From the NCBI GenBank assembly GCA_027061995.1, contig JAMOUT010000087.1:1-64000 (forward strand): a DNA stretch of 64,000 nucleotides. Reading direction: 5' to 3'. The notes under the pieces are model-generated. The model ran no database searches. It saw only the letters and a list, made by a program, of their open reading frames with translations, and had not been told where the DNA came from. Position 1 is the first letter of the stretch, and every line of letters starts with the position of its first letter. Made by a program: the position numbers and the translations under genes. This DNA is from Candidatus Aminicenantota bacterium. GTDB taxonomy: Bacteria; Acidobacteriota; Aminicenantia; JAMOAD01. This document shows, in pieces, positions 18,116 through 25,770 of the stretch.

Positions 18116-19141
18116 ATGTTAATATTGGGAATTGAAACCTCTTGTGATGAAACTTCCTCTTCCGTAGTTGAAGACGGGAAAACAATTTTATCAAACATAA
18201 TATTTTCACAAGAGAAAATTCATCACAAATACGGAGGCGTTGTTCCCGAAATAGCATCAAGAGAGCATGTAAATCGGATAGATAAGATTGTTTATGAAGC
18301 ATTAATCAAAACTGATAAAAAGATTCAAGATATTGATGCAATCGCAGTAACAAACGGACCCGGGCTTATAGGTTCTCTTCTCGTAGGAACCTCATTTGCA
18401 AAAGCTCTCTCCACCGCCTCAAATAAACCCCTTATAGGGGTTAACCATCTCTATGCTCATCTTTATGCCCCCGAACTCGAAGGTGATATAAAATACCCCG
18501 CTCTCGGATTGATTGTTTCAGGAGGTCATACTTCAATATATTATATAAAAGGGTTGTTTGAATATGAAAGAGTTGCGCGAACAAGAGATGATGCCGCAGG
18601 TGAAATTTTTGATAAAATATCAAAATATCTTGATCTCGGTTATCCGGGAGGCCCCATTATAGACAGATTGGCAAAAGAGGGTAATAGTGAGAGATACCGT
18701 TTTTCCATTCCCCGGATGAGCGACGGAAGTATGGATTTTAGTTTTAGCGGAATAAAAAGTGCCGCTCTTAGAATAATAAAACATGAAAAGGATAATCTTA
18801 ATATCAAGGATTTTGCGGCATCTTTTCAGAATATAATAATAGATTATCTTCTATCAAGTCTTAAAAGTTTTCTTACAATCCACAAAGATGTTAAATCAAT
18901 CATACTTGCTGGAGGAGTATCAAGAAACTCCGGTTTAAGAGAAAAAATCAAAACTGTAAAAGAGTTCAAAAATCTTAATATTTATCTTCCTTCCCCTGCA
19001 TTATGCACGGATAATGCGGCAATGATAGCCGGGCTCGGGTATCATTATTATATCAGAAAAGAGTTTTTTGATTTAAAAACTCCCCCTTATTCAAGATTTG
19101 AGCCTAAAGGATTCGGTAGAAGAGCTACTAATTTAATATAA
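18116..19141 (+). CDS. tsaD: tRNA N6-adenosine threonylcarbamoyltransferase
   Basis: 341 residues, normal for TsaD. The family signature starts at once (GIETSCDETS). Metal-binding His residues are in GVNHLYAHLYAP, nucleotide-binding glycines in SGGHTS and GGVSRNSGLR, and the C-terminal metal Asp in CTDNAAMIAG. It catalyses t6A37 formation on ANN-decoding tRNAs with TsaB/E and TsaC, which are not in this window. It follows the thioredoxin-like gene by 3 bases without its own ribosome site, so translation is probably coupled. A tRNA-Leu gene follows. Confidence 0.97.
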   Translation: MLILGIETSCDETSSSVVEDGKTILSNIIFSQEKIHHKYGGVVPEIASREHVNRIDKIVYEALIKTDKKIQDIDAIAVTNGPGLIGSLLVGTSFAKALSTASNKPLIGVNHLYAHLYAPELEGDIKYPALGLIVSGGHTSIYYIKGLFEYERVARTRDDAAGEIFDKISKYLDLGYPGGPIIDRLAKEGNSERYRFSIPRMSDGSMDFSFSGIKSAALRIIKHEKDNLNIKDFAASFQNIIIDYLLSSLKSFLTIHKDVKSIILAGGVSRNSGLREKIKTVKEFKNLNIYLPSPALCTDNAAMIAGLGYHYYIRKEFFDLKTPPYSRFEPKGFGRRATNLI

Positions 19142-19147
19142 ATACAC

Positions 19148-19176
19148 TTGACTAAAATAAAAATTTTTTTTATATT
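19148..19176 (+). promoter_or_regulatory. Promoter of tRNA-Leu (TTGACT - 17 - TATATT)
   Basis: TTGACT at 19148-19153 and TATATT at 19171-19176 with a 17-base spacer, 11 bases ahead of the tRNA. A near-ideal sigma-70 type promoter and a useful model for this genome. Confidence 0.75.
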
Positions 19177-19187
19177 TAGATTTTCAT

Positions 19188-19271
19188 GCCGAAGTGGCGG
19201 AAATGGCAGACGCGTTAGATTCAGGATCTAATAGGTGCAAGCCTGTGGGGGTTCAAATCCCCCCTTCGGCA
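19188..19271 (+). tRNA. tRNA-Leu (anticodon CAG)
   Basis: 84 nt. Acceptor GCCGAAG pairs with CTTCGGC (19264-19270) and A19271 is the discriminator. The anticodon stem TTAGA/TCTAA encloses loop TTCAGGA, giving anticodon CAG. A long variable arm is present, as in class II tRNAs, and the T arm has GGTTCAAATCC. CCA is not encoded. A protein gene begins only 14 bases downstream. Confidence 0.95.
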
Positions 19272-19284
19272 TTTTTAAATTATT

Positions 19285-19788
19285 ATGGAATTAAAAAAAA
19301 TAATCAAACTTCTTAATCTTAAAAAACATCCGGAAGGGGGATACTATAGTGAGACTTACAGAGCGAAAGGGATTATAAATAAAGAATGCCTCCCCGAAAA
19401 CTATTTAAAAGACAGAGTTTTTTCAACAACAATATATTATCTTCTTGATAAAGATGATTTTTCGGAAATTCACAGATTAAAGAGTGATGAGATTTTTCAT
19501 TTTTATTATGGGGATCCTGTTAAATTTTTGCTTCTGTATCCTAATGGAAACGGGAAAACAATTATTTTGGGAAATGAGCTTGAATCTGGGATATTTCCTC
19601 AATTAATAATTCCCGCCGGCATTTGGCAGGGGATAAAAATCATAAATAAAAAACTCGGATTTTCGTTAATGGGAACAACCGTTTCACCGGGATTTGAATT
19701 TCATGATTATGAAAAAGGGGATAGATTAAAATTATCGGAAAAATATCCCGATTATAAAAATCAAATAGAAAAACTTACAAGAAAATAA
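19285..19788 (+). CDS. DUF985 cupin-family protein
   Basis: 167 residues, typical DUF985 (cupin_5). Conserved pieces are HPEGGYYSETYR near the start, STTIYYLL, HRLKSDEIFHFYYGD (cupin strand with likely ligands) and GTTVSPGFEFHDYEKGDR near the end. Members bind small ligands, possibly nucleotide-sugar-like, but the role is not settled. The ATG lies 14 bases after the tRNA-Leu 3' end with no ribosome site, so the mRNA is probably made by tRNA processing. A bidirectional terminator follows. Confidence 0.85.
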   Translation: MELKKIIKLLNLKKHPEGGYYSETYRAKGIINKECLPENYLKDRVFSTTIYYLLDKDDFSEIHRLKSDEIFHFYYGDPVKFLLLYPNGNGKTIILGNELESGIFPQLIIPAGIWQGIKIINKKLGFSLMGTTVSPGFEFHDYEKGDRLKLSEKYPDYKNQIEKLTRK

Positions 19789-19817
19789 ATAATTTTAAAA
19801 CCCTTACCTTGTAAAAT

Positions 19818-19855
19818 AAAAAAAGGGGAGAGCCGCGCTCTCCCCTTTATTTAAT
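19818..19855. terminator. Bidirectional rho-independent terminator
   Basis: Stem AAAGGGGAGAG with CTCTCCCCTTT around a short CCGCG loop (about 19822-19848), flanked by A-rich and T-rich sequence. Placed between the converging DUF985 and beta-barrel genes. Confidence 0.85.
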
Positions 19856-19865
19856 AATATTTTTC

Positions 19866-20357
19866 TTATAATCTTAAAGTTACTCCGGCAACTCCGCCTA
19901 CTCCGCCGAGACTTCCGGTGGAAAAATAAAGTTTCAATGATACAGCTGTATTCTTTGAGAAATAGTATCTTGAACCTACGAAAGGAGAAATGGATAATCC
20001 GCTTGAAAAACTGCCGAGATCACCTGTAAAAATCAGATAACCGAGAGATAATCCTGCAAAAACATCCAATTTATCAACATCAATTGATGTAAAATGATAA
20101 AAACCTTCCAAGGCAGGGGCTATAACACTATAATTAAAAGTTCCTTCTCCCCAAGAGATATATAACACTGATCCAGCTACTTCAATATTATCACTTACAC
20201 CATATCCGAAACTAACACCGACAGGGATTGCATAAGTATTAATCCCAATCTGAGGGGTTAAATATTTTCCCCCTTTTTCAAATTCTGCGGCATTTGCAAA
20301 GATAGCAATGCTGAATAAAACTACGGCAAAAATCAAAATGATTTTTTTTGTTCTCAT
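19866..20357 (-). CDS. Small outer-membrane beta-barrel protein
   Basis: 163 residues. A clear signal peptide (1-23, ending IFANA) precedes a mature part of about 140 residues made of short amphipathic strands with glycine turns and aromatic girdle residues, ending in VTLRL, a typical outer-membrane C-terminus. Eight strands would fit. No specific family recognised. AGGAGG lies before the ATG. It is downstream of the two tRNA genes on the same strand. Confidence 0.75.
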   Translation of the reverse strand: MRTKKIILIFAVVLFSIAIFANAAEFEKGGKYLTPQIGINTYAIPVGVSFGYGVSDNIEVAGSVLYISWGEGTFNYSVIAPALEGFYHFTSIDVDKLDVFAGLSLGYLIFTGDLGSFSSGLSISPFVGSRYYFSKNTAVSLKLYFSTGSLGGVGGVAGVTLRL

Positions 20358-20446
20358 TAAATCCTCCTTTTTTTTGTATTTTATACATAGTTTTTTAAAA
20401 TTTCATACATTCCAAGCATTAATTAAATTGTAAAAGATTAGGTAAG

Positions 20447-20520
20447 CACGCCCGGAGGGACTCGAACCCCCAACATTTGGATTAGAAATCCAATGCTCTA
20501 TCCTGTTGAGCTACGGGCGC
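20447..20520 (-). tRNA. tRNA-Arg (anticodon TCT)
   Basis: 74 nt on the minus strand. Acceptor GCGCCCG pairs with CGGGCGT with a G-U at the end. Anticodon stem TTGGA/TCCAA, loop TTTCTAA, anticodon TCT (reads AGA/AGG). T arm GGGGGTTCGAGTCCC is intact. CCA is not encoded. Follows tRNA-Pro by 13 bases. Confidence 0.95.
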
Positions 20521-20533
20521 ACATCATTTTTTT

Positions 20534-20608
20534 TCGGGGCGAGTGGATTTGAACCACCGACCCCCTGCTCCCAAGGCAGGTGCGCTATCCAGGCTGCGCC
20601 ACGCCCCG
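20534..20608 (-). tRNA. tRNA-Pro (anticodon TGG)
   Basis: 75 nt on the minus strand. Acceptor CGGGGCG pairs with CGCCCCG; discriminator A. Anticodon stem CCTGC/GCAGG around loop CTTGGGA gives anticodon TGG. The C1-G72 pair is the usual tRNA-Pro identity pair. CCA is not encoded. Confidence 0.95.
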
Positions 20609-20622
20609 CGCAAAAGTTAGTT

Positions 20623-20651
20623 AGTATAGCATATTTTTACCCTTCGTTCAA
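20623..20651 (-). promoter_or_regulatory. Promoter of the tRNA-Pro/tRNA-Arg unit (TTGAAC - 17 - TATACT)
   Basis: On the minus strand TTGAAC (20651-20646) and TATACT (20628-20623) are 17 bases apart and 14 bases ahead of tRNA-Pro. Confidence 0.7.
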
Positions 20652-20834
20652 TAGTGTTAGTTAACCTTTCTTGAAAATTACACCGATTCATTGTAAACGA
20701 AAAATGTTCGGCACTTACAACCATTATATGCTGAAGTTCTGCGTCTCCACATCACTTCTGACGAATTAAAACAGCTGATCAACTTCACGATTTTGATATT
20801 AATAATTTTCCCAAGATTATTTTTATTTTTTCCA

Positions 20835-20863
20835 TTGAATAAAGAATGGTTGTATAGTAGAAT
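20835..20863 (+). promoter_or_regulatory. Promoter of the HD-GYP gene, predicting a leaderless mRNA
   Basis: TTGAAT (20835-20840), 17-base spacer, TAGAAT (20858-20863); the ATG starts at 20869, only 5 bases after the -10 box. No ribosome site precedes the ATG. Confidence 0.55.
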
Positions 20864-20868
20864 ATTAA

Positions 20869-21825
20869 ATGAGTGAAGATAGATATGAACTTTACTATAT
20901 CCCTGTTTCATTATCAAAGTTCAGACCATATTCGTTCGTGGATTTTGACCTGTTCATGAAAGTTAGAAATAAATTGGTATTATATCGTAATAAAAATCTA
21001 ACAATAACCGCAGAGGATATTGAAAAATTAAAGGTAAATAAAGTTGAAACTCTGTATATAAAAAAAACCGATAGGAAAAAATACAGAGAATATGTTGAAA
21101 AAAATCTTGAAACAATAATAAAGGATCCTAATATAGATACTAACATCAAGGCAAACTATCTTTACGAATCTGCGGTTAATGTGGTTGAGGATATTTTTAA
21201 TCATCCGAGAAGCGGTGAAACTATCAAAAGATCGAAAAAGATAGTCAATCATACTGTTGATTTTATTTTGAGCGGACCGGATGCTTTTGTAAACCTTTTA
21301 CAGATTAGAGCCCATGATTATTATACATTTACACATTCGGTGAATGTTTGCACTTTTGCGGTGGCACTTGCAAACAAGCTCGGTAATTTTGATGAAAAAA
21401 CCCTAAGAGAACTTGGAGTGGGAGGGCTGCTTCATGACCTCGGAAAAGCTGTTATTGATCCCAAAATAATCAATAAACCCGCTAAACTCGACCCTGCTGA
21501 ATGGAAAGAGATGAAAAAACATCCAGAATATGGAGTTCAAATAGCAAAGGAGAGTAAACTCGTATCAGAGCAGAGTCTTCTTATTATAGCCCAACATCAT
21601 GAAAAGTTTGACGGAACAGGTTATCCTGAAGGTTTATCAGGAAACGGAATATCACTTTTCGGAAGGATAGGAACAATAGTTGATATATTTGATGCTATAA
21701 CAACAAACAGATCCTATTCAAAAGCAAGACCCCCCATAGAGGCAGCTAAATTTTTATTGGAGCATAAAGAGTGGTTTGATGAAAAACTGTTAAAGGATTT
21801 TATAAAACTTATTACCGTAAAATAA
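20869..21825 (+). CDS. HD-GYP domain cyclic di-GMP phosphodiesterase
   Basis: 318 residues. Residues 1-75 form an N-terminal domain of DUF3391-like character. The HD-GYP domain (about 125-318) has every marker: HSVNV (156-160), HDLGK with HD at 189-190, HPEYG (218-222), QHHEKFDGTGYPEGL with GTGYP at 249-253, and DIFDAITTNRSY. It should hydrolyse c-di-GMP in the cytoplasm. No membrane segment or receiver domain, so the N-terminal domain is the likely input. The gene converges with ggt: the stops are one base apart, with no terminator between. Confidence 0.93.
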   Translation: MSEDRYELYYIPVSLSKFRPYSFVDFDLFMKVRNKLVLYRNKNLTITAEDIEKLKVNKVETLYIKKTDRKKYREYVEKNLETIIKDPNIDTNIKANYLYESAVNVVEDIFNHPRSGETIKRSKKIVNHTVDFILSGPDAFVNLLQIRAHDYYTFTHSVNVCTFAVALANKLGNFDEKTLRELGVGGLLHDLGKAVIDPKIINKPAKLDPAEWKEMKKHPEYGVQIAKESKLVSEQSLLIIAQHHEKFDGTGYPEGLSGNGISLFGRIGTIVDIFDAITTNRSYSKARPPIEAAKFLLEHKEWFDEKLLKDFIKLITVK

Positions 21826-21826
21826 T

Positions 21827-23494
21827 TCAGAAAACAACCCCTATCCCGAAATGACCCGAATCCGATTGAGCATAAGTTTTATCCGCCATTACTAAAACTG
21901 AATTAGCTACTGCAATATACCTGACTTTTATAATTTTATACCCGAGGTTTTCAAGTTTTCTTATGACTTCTTCTTTCATTTGTTTACTGACAAGAAGTAT
22001 ATTCGGAAAACACTGATGATGAATCCGCGGAGCTTGAACAGCTTCTTTAAGACTCTTCCCTCTAAGAATTATATTCAAAATAATTTGAATTGTGCTCGTG
22101 ATTATCTTAGGTCCACCAGCGGCTCCCGATATAATAAAAGGTTTACCGTCTTTAAGAACTATAGTCGGACTCATTGAACTTAACATCCTTTTACCGGCTC
22201 TTGCAAGATTAAAATCCGAAGTTATTAGTCCGAATTGATTAGCATTTTTCTCCCCGAACCCGAAATCATCTATCTCATTATTCATTATTATTCCGGACCC
22301 TTTAACAATAACCCCCGAGCCGAAAATTGAGTTAAGGGTATATGTATTTGACACCGCATTGCCGAATCTGTCTATGATACTAAAATGGGTTGTATCTTTT
22401 CCCTCGTATTTAAAAGGGTCGGGAATCTCTTTTTTATCTATTTTATATATTTTGCCGAGTTTTATAAGTTTTGCTTTTTCTCGTGCATAATCTTCGGATA
22501 AAAATGCTTTTATCGGGATTTTATTAAAATCGGAATCCCCCATATAAAAAGATCTGTCATAAAAAGAAAGTTTAAAAATCTCCGCGAGAAGATTATAGTA
22601 TCCGAAATCATCTTCGGGTATTTTAAACTCTTTTAACATATTTAATATCTCAGCTATAACAGGTCCACCGGAAGAGGGAAGTGTCGGCATTATAAATTTA
22701 TAACCTTTAAAATTAACGATGATGGGTTTACGGATAATCGCCTTATATTCGATAAGATCTTTTTTTGTTATCCAGCCTCCGTGCTCTCTGAAATCTTTTT
22801 CAATTTTATCAGCTGTCTCCCCTTTGTAAAATCCGTCGGGTCCTTTCTCGGCAATCAATCTCAAGGTTTGAGCAAGTTCAGGTTGAATCAATCTGTCTCC
22901 CGCAAGATAATATTTACCGAAATTAAGAAAAATTCTTTTTGTATCTGAAAATCTCTCCAAAACCTTATAATGTCTTTTAAAGGATCTTGCAAGATAGGGT
23001 CTTATTATAAACCCCTCCTCAGCAAGTTTTATAGCGGGCTCAATCAGCTTTTTCCACGGTAGCGAACCACCGAGTTTCCATGCTTTGTAAAATCCTTTAA
23101 CTGTTCCGGGAACACCGCTTGCAAGATATCCTATCGTGGATTTTTTCCTATCGAATTTTCCGTTATTAAAAAATGCACTAAGCTTAAAATTCTTAGGGGC
23201 TGTTTCTCTATAATCAATAAAAATCGGTTTTTTATCCTTTAACTTAACAATCATAAAACCGCCGCCACCTATATTTCCCGCTTGTGGAAAAGTAACCGCC
23301 ATTGCAAATCCGATAGCTACCGCAGCATCAATGGCATTTCCTCCGCTTTTTAAAATTTTTTCGCCAACCTTAACGGCAAGGGGTGCATCGGCGGATATAG
23401 CCGCGGTCTCCGAAAAAACAATGGAATTTAGAAAAATCAAAATAATAAAAAATATTATATAATTACCCTTCTTTTTTAAGAAAAAGTTTTTCAA
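21827..23494 (-). CDS. ggt: Gamma-glutamyltransferase (exported)
   Basis: About 555 residues from a TTG start at 23494, chosen because GGAGG lies 6 bases before it; a further upstream ATG (23530) has no ribosome site and would overlap tatD more. The product then opens with a short basic stretch and a signal peptide ending IVFS. Family marks: GGNAIDAAVA, GGGGFMIVK, the processing and catalytic Thr in KDTTHFSI, YTLNSIFGSG, MLSSMSPTIV and GAAGGPKI. It cleaves itself at the Thr and transfers or hydrolyses gamma-glutamyl groups, for example from glutathione, in the periplasm. The 5' end overlaps tatD by about 32 bases. Confidence 0.92.
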   Translation of the reverse strand: MKNFFLKKKGNYIIFFIILIFLNSIVFSETAAISADAPLAVKVGEKILKSGGNAIDAAVAIGFAMAVTFPQAGNIGGGGFMIVKLKDKKPIFIDYRETAPKNFKLSAFFNNGKFDRKKSTIGYLASGVPGTVKGFYKAWKLGGSLPWKKLIEPAIKLAEEGFIIRPYLARSFKRHYKVLERFSDTKRIFLNFGKYYLAGDRLIQPELAQTLRLIAEKGPDGFYKGETADKIEKDFREHGGWITKKDLIEYKAIIRKPIIVNFKGYKFIMPTLPSSGGPVIAEILNMLKEFKIPEDDFGYYNLLAEIFKLSFYDRSFYMGDSDFNKIPIKAFLSEDYAREKAKLIKLGKIYKIDKKEIPDPFKYEGKDTTHFSIIDRFGNAVSNTYTLNSIFGSGVIVKGSGIIMNNEIDDFGFGEKNANQFGLITSDFNLARAGKRMLSSMSPTIVLKDGKPFIISGAAGGPKIITSTIQIILNIILRGKSLKEAVQAPRIHHQCFPNILLVSKQMKEEVIRKLENLGYKIIKVRYIAVANSVLVMADKTYAQSDSGHFGIGVVF

Positions 23495-24245
23495 AGTTTG
23501 CCTCCACACTTTTTTTAATAATATCCTCATCCAAAGCTTTTAATTCACTCCCTTTTTTATATATATATTTGACAAAAGATGGCTCATTTCGTTTTCCCCT
23601 TAATGGAACAGGAGCAAGATAAGGGGAATCAGTCTCAAACAATAGTCTGTCTAAAGGTGTATTTAAAAAAGATTCTTTTATCTTTTCAGCCTTTTTAAAA
23701 GTAAGTATCCCCGAAAAGGAGATGAAAAAACCATGCTTAATCCCTTCAAGAGCAAATTCCTTATCCCCCGTCCAACTGTGTAAAACTCCTCTGACCGAGC
23801 TGTCAAACAATATTTTGGCGGCATCATCAAAAGCATCTCTTATATGAACTATTACAGGAAGATTATATTCTTCGGCAATTTCCAACTGTCTTTTAAAAAC
23901 CGATTTTTGCGTTTCCCTGTCCGATAAATCATAATAATAATCAAGACCAATCTCTCCGACCGCCACGGTTTTATCCGTTTTTAATAATTCGATTAACTCT
24001 TTTTCCATTTTATCCGAATAGTGTTTTGCAGTATGAGGATGAATGCCAAACCCAAGAAAACAGTTATCATATTTTTTGAAAACAGAGATAACTTGCTCTT
24101 TTTCATTCTCTTTATCCGAAATATCAATAGGGGTTAAAAGATACCATAAACCTTCATCTATCGCTCTTTTAATCACATCTTCCCTATCTTCCGTAAATCT
24201 TTTATCTTCAAGGTGAAAATGGGAATCAAGGTATCTTCCGTTCAT
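23463..24245 (-). CDS. tatD: TatD-family metal-dependent DNase
   Basis: 260 residues, standard for TatD. Metal-binding residues are seen in DSHFHL near the N-terminus, GEIGLDYYYD (about 97-106), PVIVHIRDA, GVLHSWTGD and FETDSPYLAP. Enzymes of the family have 3'-5' exonuclease or D-aminoacyl-tRNA deacylase-like activity. The ATG overlaps the stop of the upstream gene by one base. It lies in the long minus-strand run that starts with the methyltransferase at 30.9 kb. Confidence 0.93.
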   Translation of the reverse strand: MNGRYLDSHFHLEDKRFTEDREDVIKRAIDEGLWYLLTPIDISDKENEKEQVISVFKKYDNCFLGFGIHPHTAKHYSDKMEKELIELLKTDKTVAVGEIGLDYYYDLSDRETQKSVFKRQLEIAEEYNLPVIVHIRDAFDDAAKILFDSSVRGVLHSWTGDKEFALEGIKHGFFISFSGILTFKKAEKIKESFLNTPLDRLLFETDSPYLAPVPLRGKRNEPSFVKYIYKKGSELKALDEDIIKKSVEANFEKLFLKKEG

Positions 24246-25069
24246 TAATTATCCGAGTTATTTTTTTTAGTAAAATAAAAATCACAACCAACTTTTCCCC
24301 AATCGAATTTGAGCCATAGTGCATTTTCCAAAAATTCAATATTAAAATTTTTAACACCCTTTTCTTTTGAAAGATAATTAACCAAATTCAGGATTTTATT
24401 CTCTATCTCAACCTTCTTATATTTTTCCGGTAAATTGAATTTTAATATTCTATCAGGGTAAAATTCTTTAAGTATGTTTTCAACCGATTTTTCAGAAGCA
24501 AGATGAAAATTAATTTGATAGTCGGGTAGAATTTCCGATAGAAAATTTAATAAAAGATTTTTATCAGAGGGATCTGTTATCGCAAGATTAATAAATTTGT
24601 CTTCATGATTAACCAACAGAGGAAATGCCCTGAATTCTATAAGAATCTCCTCGGGAATTGTTCCGTCCGGAACATTAAACTCTTTCAGAGTGGAGATATC
24701 TATAAAAGACAAACCGAACTGTTTTGAAAGGGATGATAATAGCTCTATCTCATTAATATACCCTTTTTCAAGAAGTATTTCACCGAGTTTTTTATCCGTT
24801 TTTTTCTGAGTATCAAGAACAACCCTTAACTGTTCGGAACTTATCAACCCTTTTTCCATAAGAATCATCCCAAGCCTTATTCTACTTTTTGAAAGACATT
24901 CGTGAGCATTATGCATCTCTATTATCTTTTTCATAAGAGATTCTTGATAACACTTTTTTGAACAAAACCATTTACCGTTTTTATAAATTCCCGATTTTCT
25001 CGGATTAACACTTGTAATAAACCATGAAGGTTTTTTATTCTGACAAATAGAATTAGCACATTTAATCAT
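24245..25069 (-). CDS. Zinc-finger protein with tandem MshEN (GspE N-terminal) motifs
   Basis: 274 residues. Residues 4-40 contain a treble-clef-like Cys pattern: C4, C9, and CSKKC (C36, C40). Residues 65-88 match the 24-residue MshEN motif exactly, starting RLG with a central Gly and ending LxxxLxxQ. A five-residue spacer and a second motif at 94-117 (starting KLG) follow, the known c-di-GMP-binding arrangement. The rest (about 120-220) continues as a T2SSE_N-like domain, but there is no ATPase. It may be a stand-alone c-di-GMP or nucleotide receptor. Sits between the 207-residue membrane protein and tatD. Confidence 0.7.
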   Translation of the reverse strand: MIKCANSICQNKKPSWFITSVNPRKSGIYKNGKWFCSKKCYQESLMKKIIEMHNAHECLSKSRIRLGMILMEKGLISSEQLRVVLDTQKKTDKKLGEILLEKGYINEIELLSSLSKQFGLSFIDISTLKEFNVPDGTIPEEILIEFRAFPLLVNHEDKFINLAITDPSDKNLLLNFLSEILPDYQINFHLASEKSVENILKEFYPDRILKFNLPEKYKKVEIENKILNLVNYLSKEKGVKNFNIEFLENALWLKFDWGKVGCDFYFTKKNNSDN

Positions 25070-25113
25070 ATGAAAAAATAAACTATTATGAAGAAAATGT
25101 CAAACAATGAAAA

Positions 25114-25737
25114 TCACTCTGTTCTATTAATTTTCAGCATTAAGATTTTTCTGATTTTTAATCTGTTTACATAAGTTATCAAGACAAAGTATATTAAACC
25201 TAAGGAAAAGTATGAAATCTGCATCCATTGAGGAGCATGTATGCAATCGATAAAAGGTAACCCCTTATAACCTTTTGTTGCAATATCCCTTAATTTCATA
25301 AGATGATATGCAATATACTCTATCATAATAAGAAGAGTCCAATAAATCATTATAAAAAGAATAAATCTCTGATACCATTTTTTCAATTTGAACCATTCCT
25401 GAAAATGTGTATATATTACATACAGACCAAATAATCCCAACCCCCAAGCGAAAAAAGGCATTATATTGATTCCACCTACTTTTATAAAATGAAAACCATA
25501 GCCATACTGTTTTTTTGCTATTATATTCCACACAAAAGAGATAACAAAAGCCATTAACAGATTTTTAATTAAAGGTAATCTTTCGGTTATTCGCAATACT
25601 ATAATCGCAAGTATAAAAAAACAAATAAGGACAAAATCCGCTTTTGTTTTATAAGCCCACAACATTGTTACCAATGCTCCCATATACAAAATATCCAAAA
25701 CCAAAATAAAATTATTCTTTGATAATAAATCAAGCAT
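25114..25737 (-). CDS. Integral membrane protein of unknown function
   Basis: 207 residues with about six predicted membrane helices (around 10-30, 35-50, 57-75, 90-110, 122-145 and 170-192). A conserved-looking loop GLPFIDCIHAPQWMQISYF precedes the last helix, with several polar residues that could be a binding site. I recognise no family. The ATG is 33 bases after the SecF stop, within the SecDF operon direction. Confidence 0.6.
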   Translation of the reverse strand: MLDLLSKNNFILVLDILYMGALVTMLWAYKTKADFVLICFFILAIIVLRITERLPLIKNLLMAFVISFVWNIIAKKQYGYGFHFIKVGGINIMPFFAWGLGLFGLYVIYTHFQEWFKLKKWYQRFILFIMIYWTLLIMIEYIAYHLMKLRDIATKGYKGLPFIDCIHAPQWMQISYFSLGLIYFVLITYVNRLKIRKILMLKINRTE

Positions 25738-25770
25738 CTTTTATTAATTAAATTTTATATTAAAAAAAGG

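Noticed and set aside
20678-20917. 79-codon minus-strand open frame upstream of HD-GYP
   Set aside because: Overlaps the HD-GYP start and its promoter, has no ribosome site and an odd composition.
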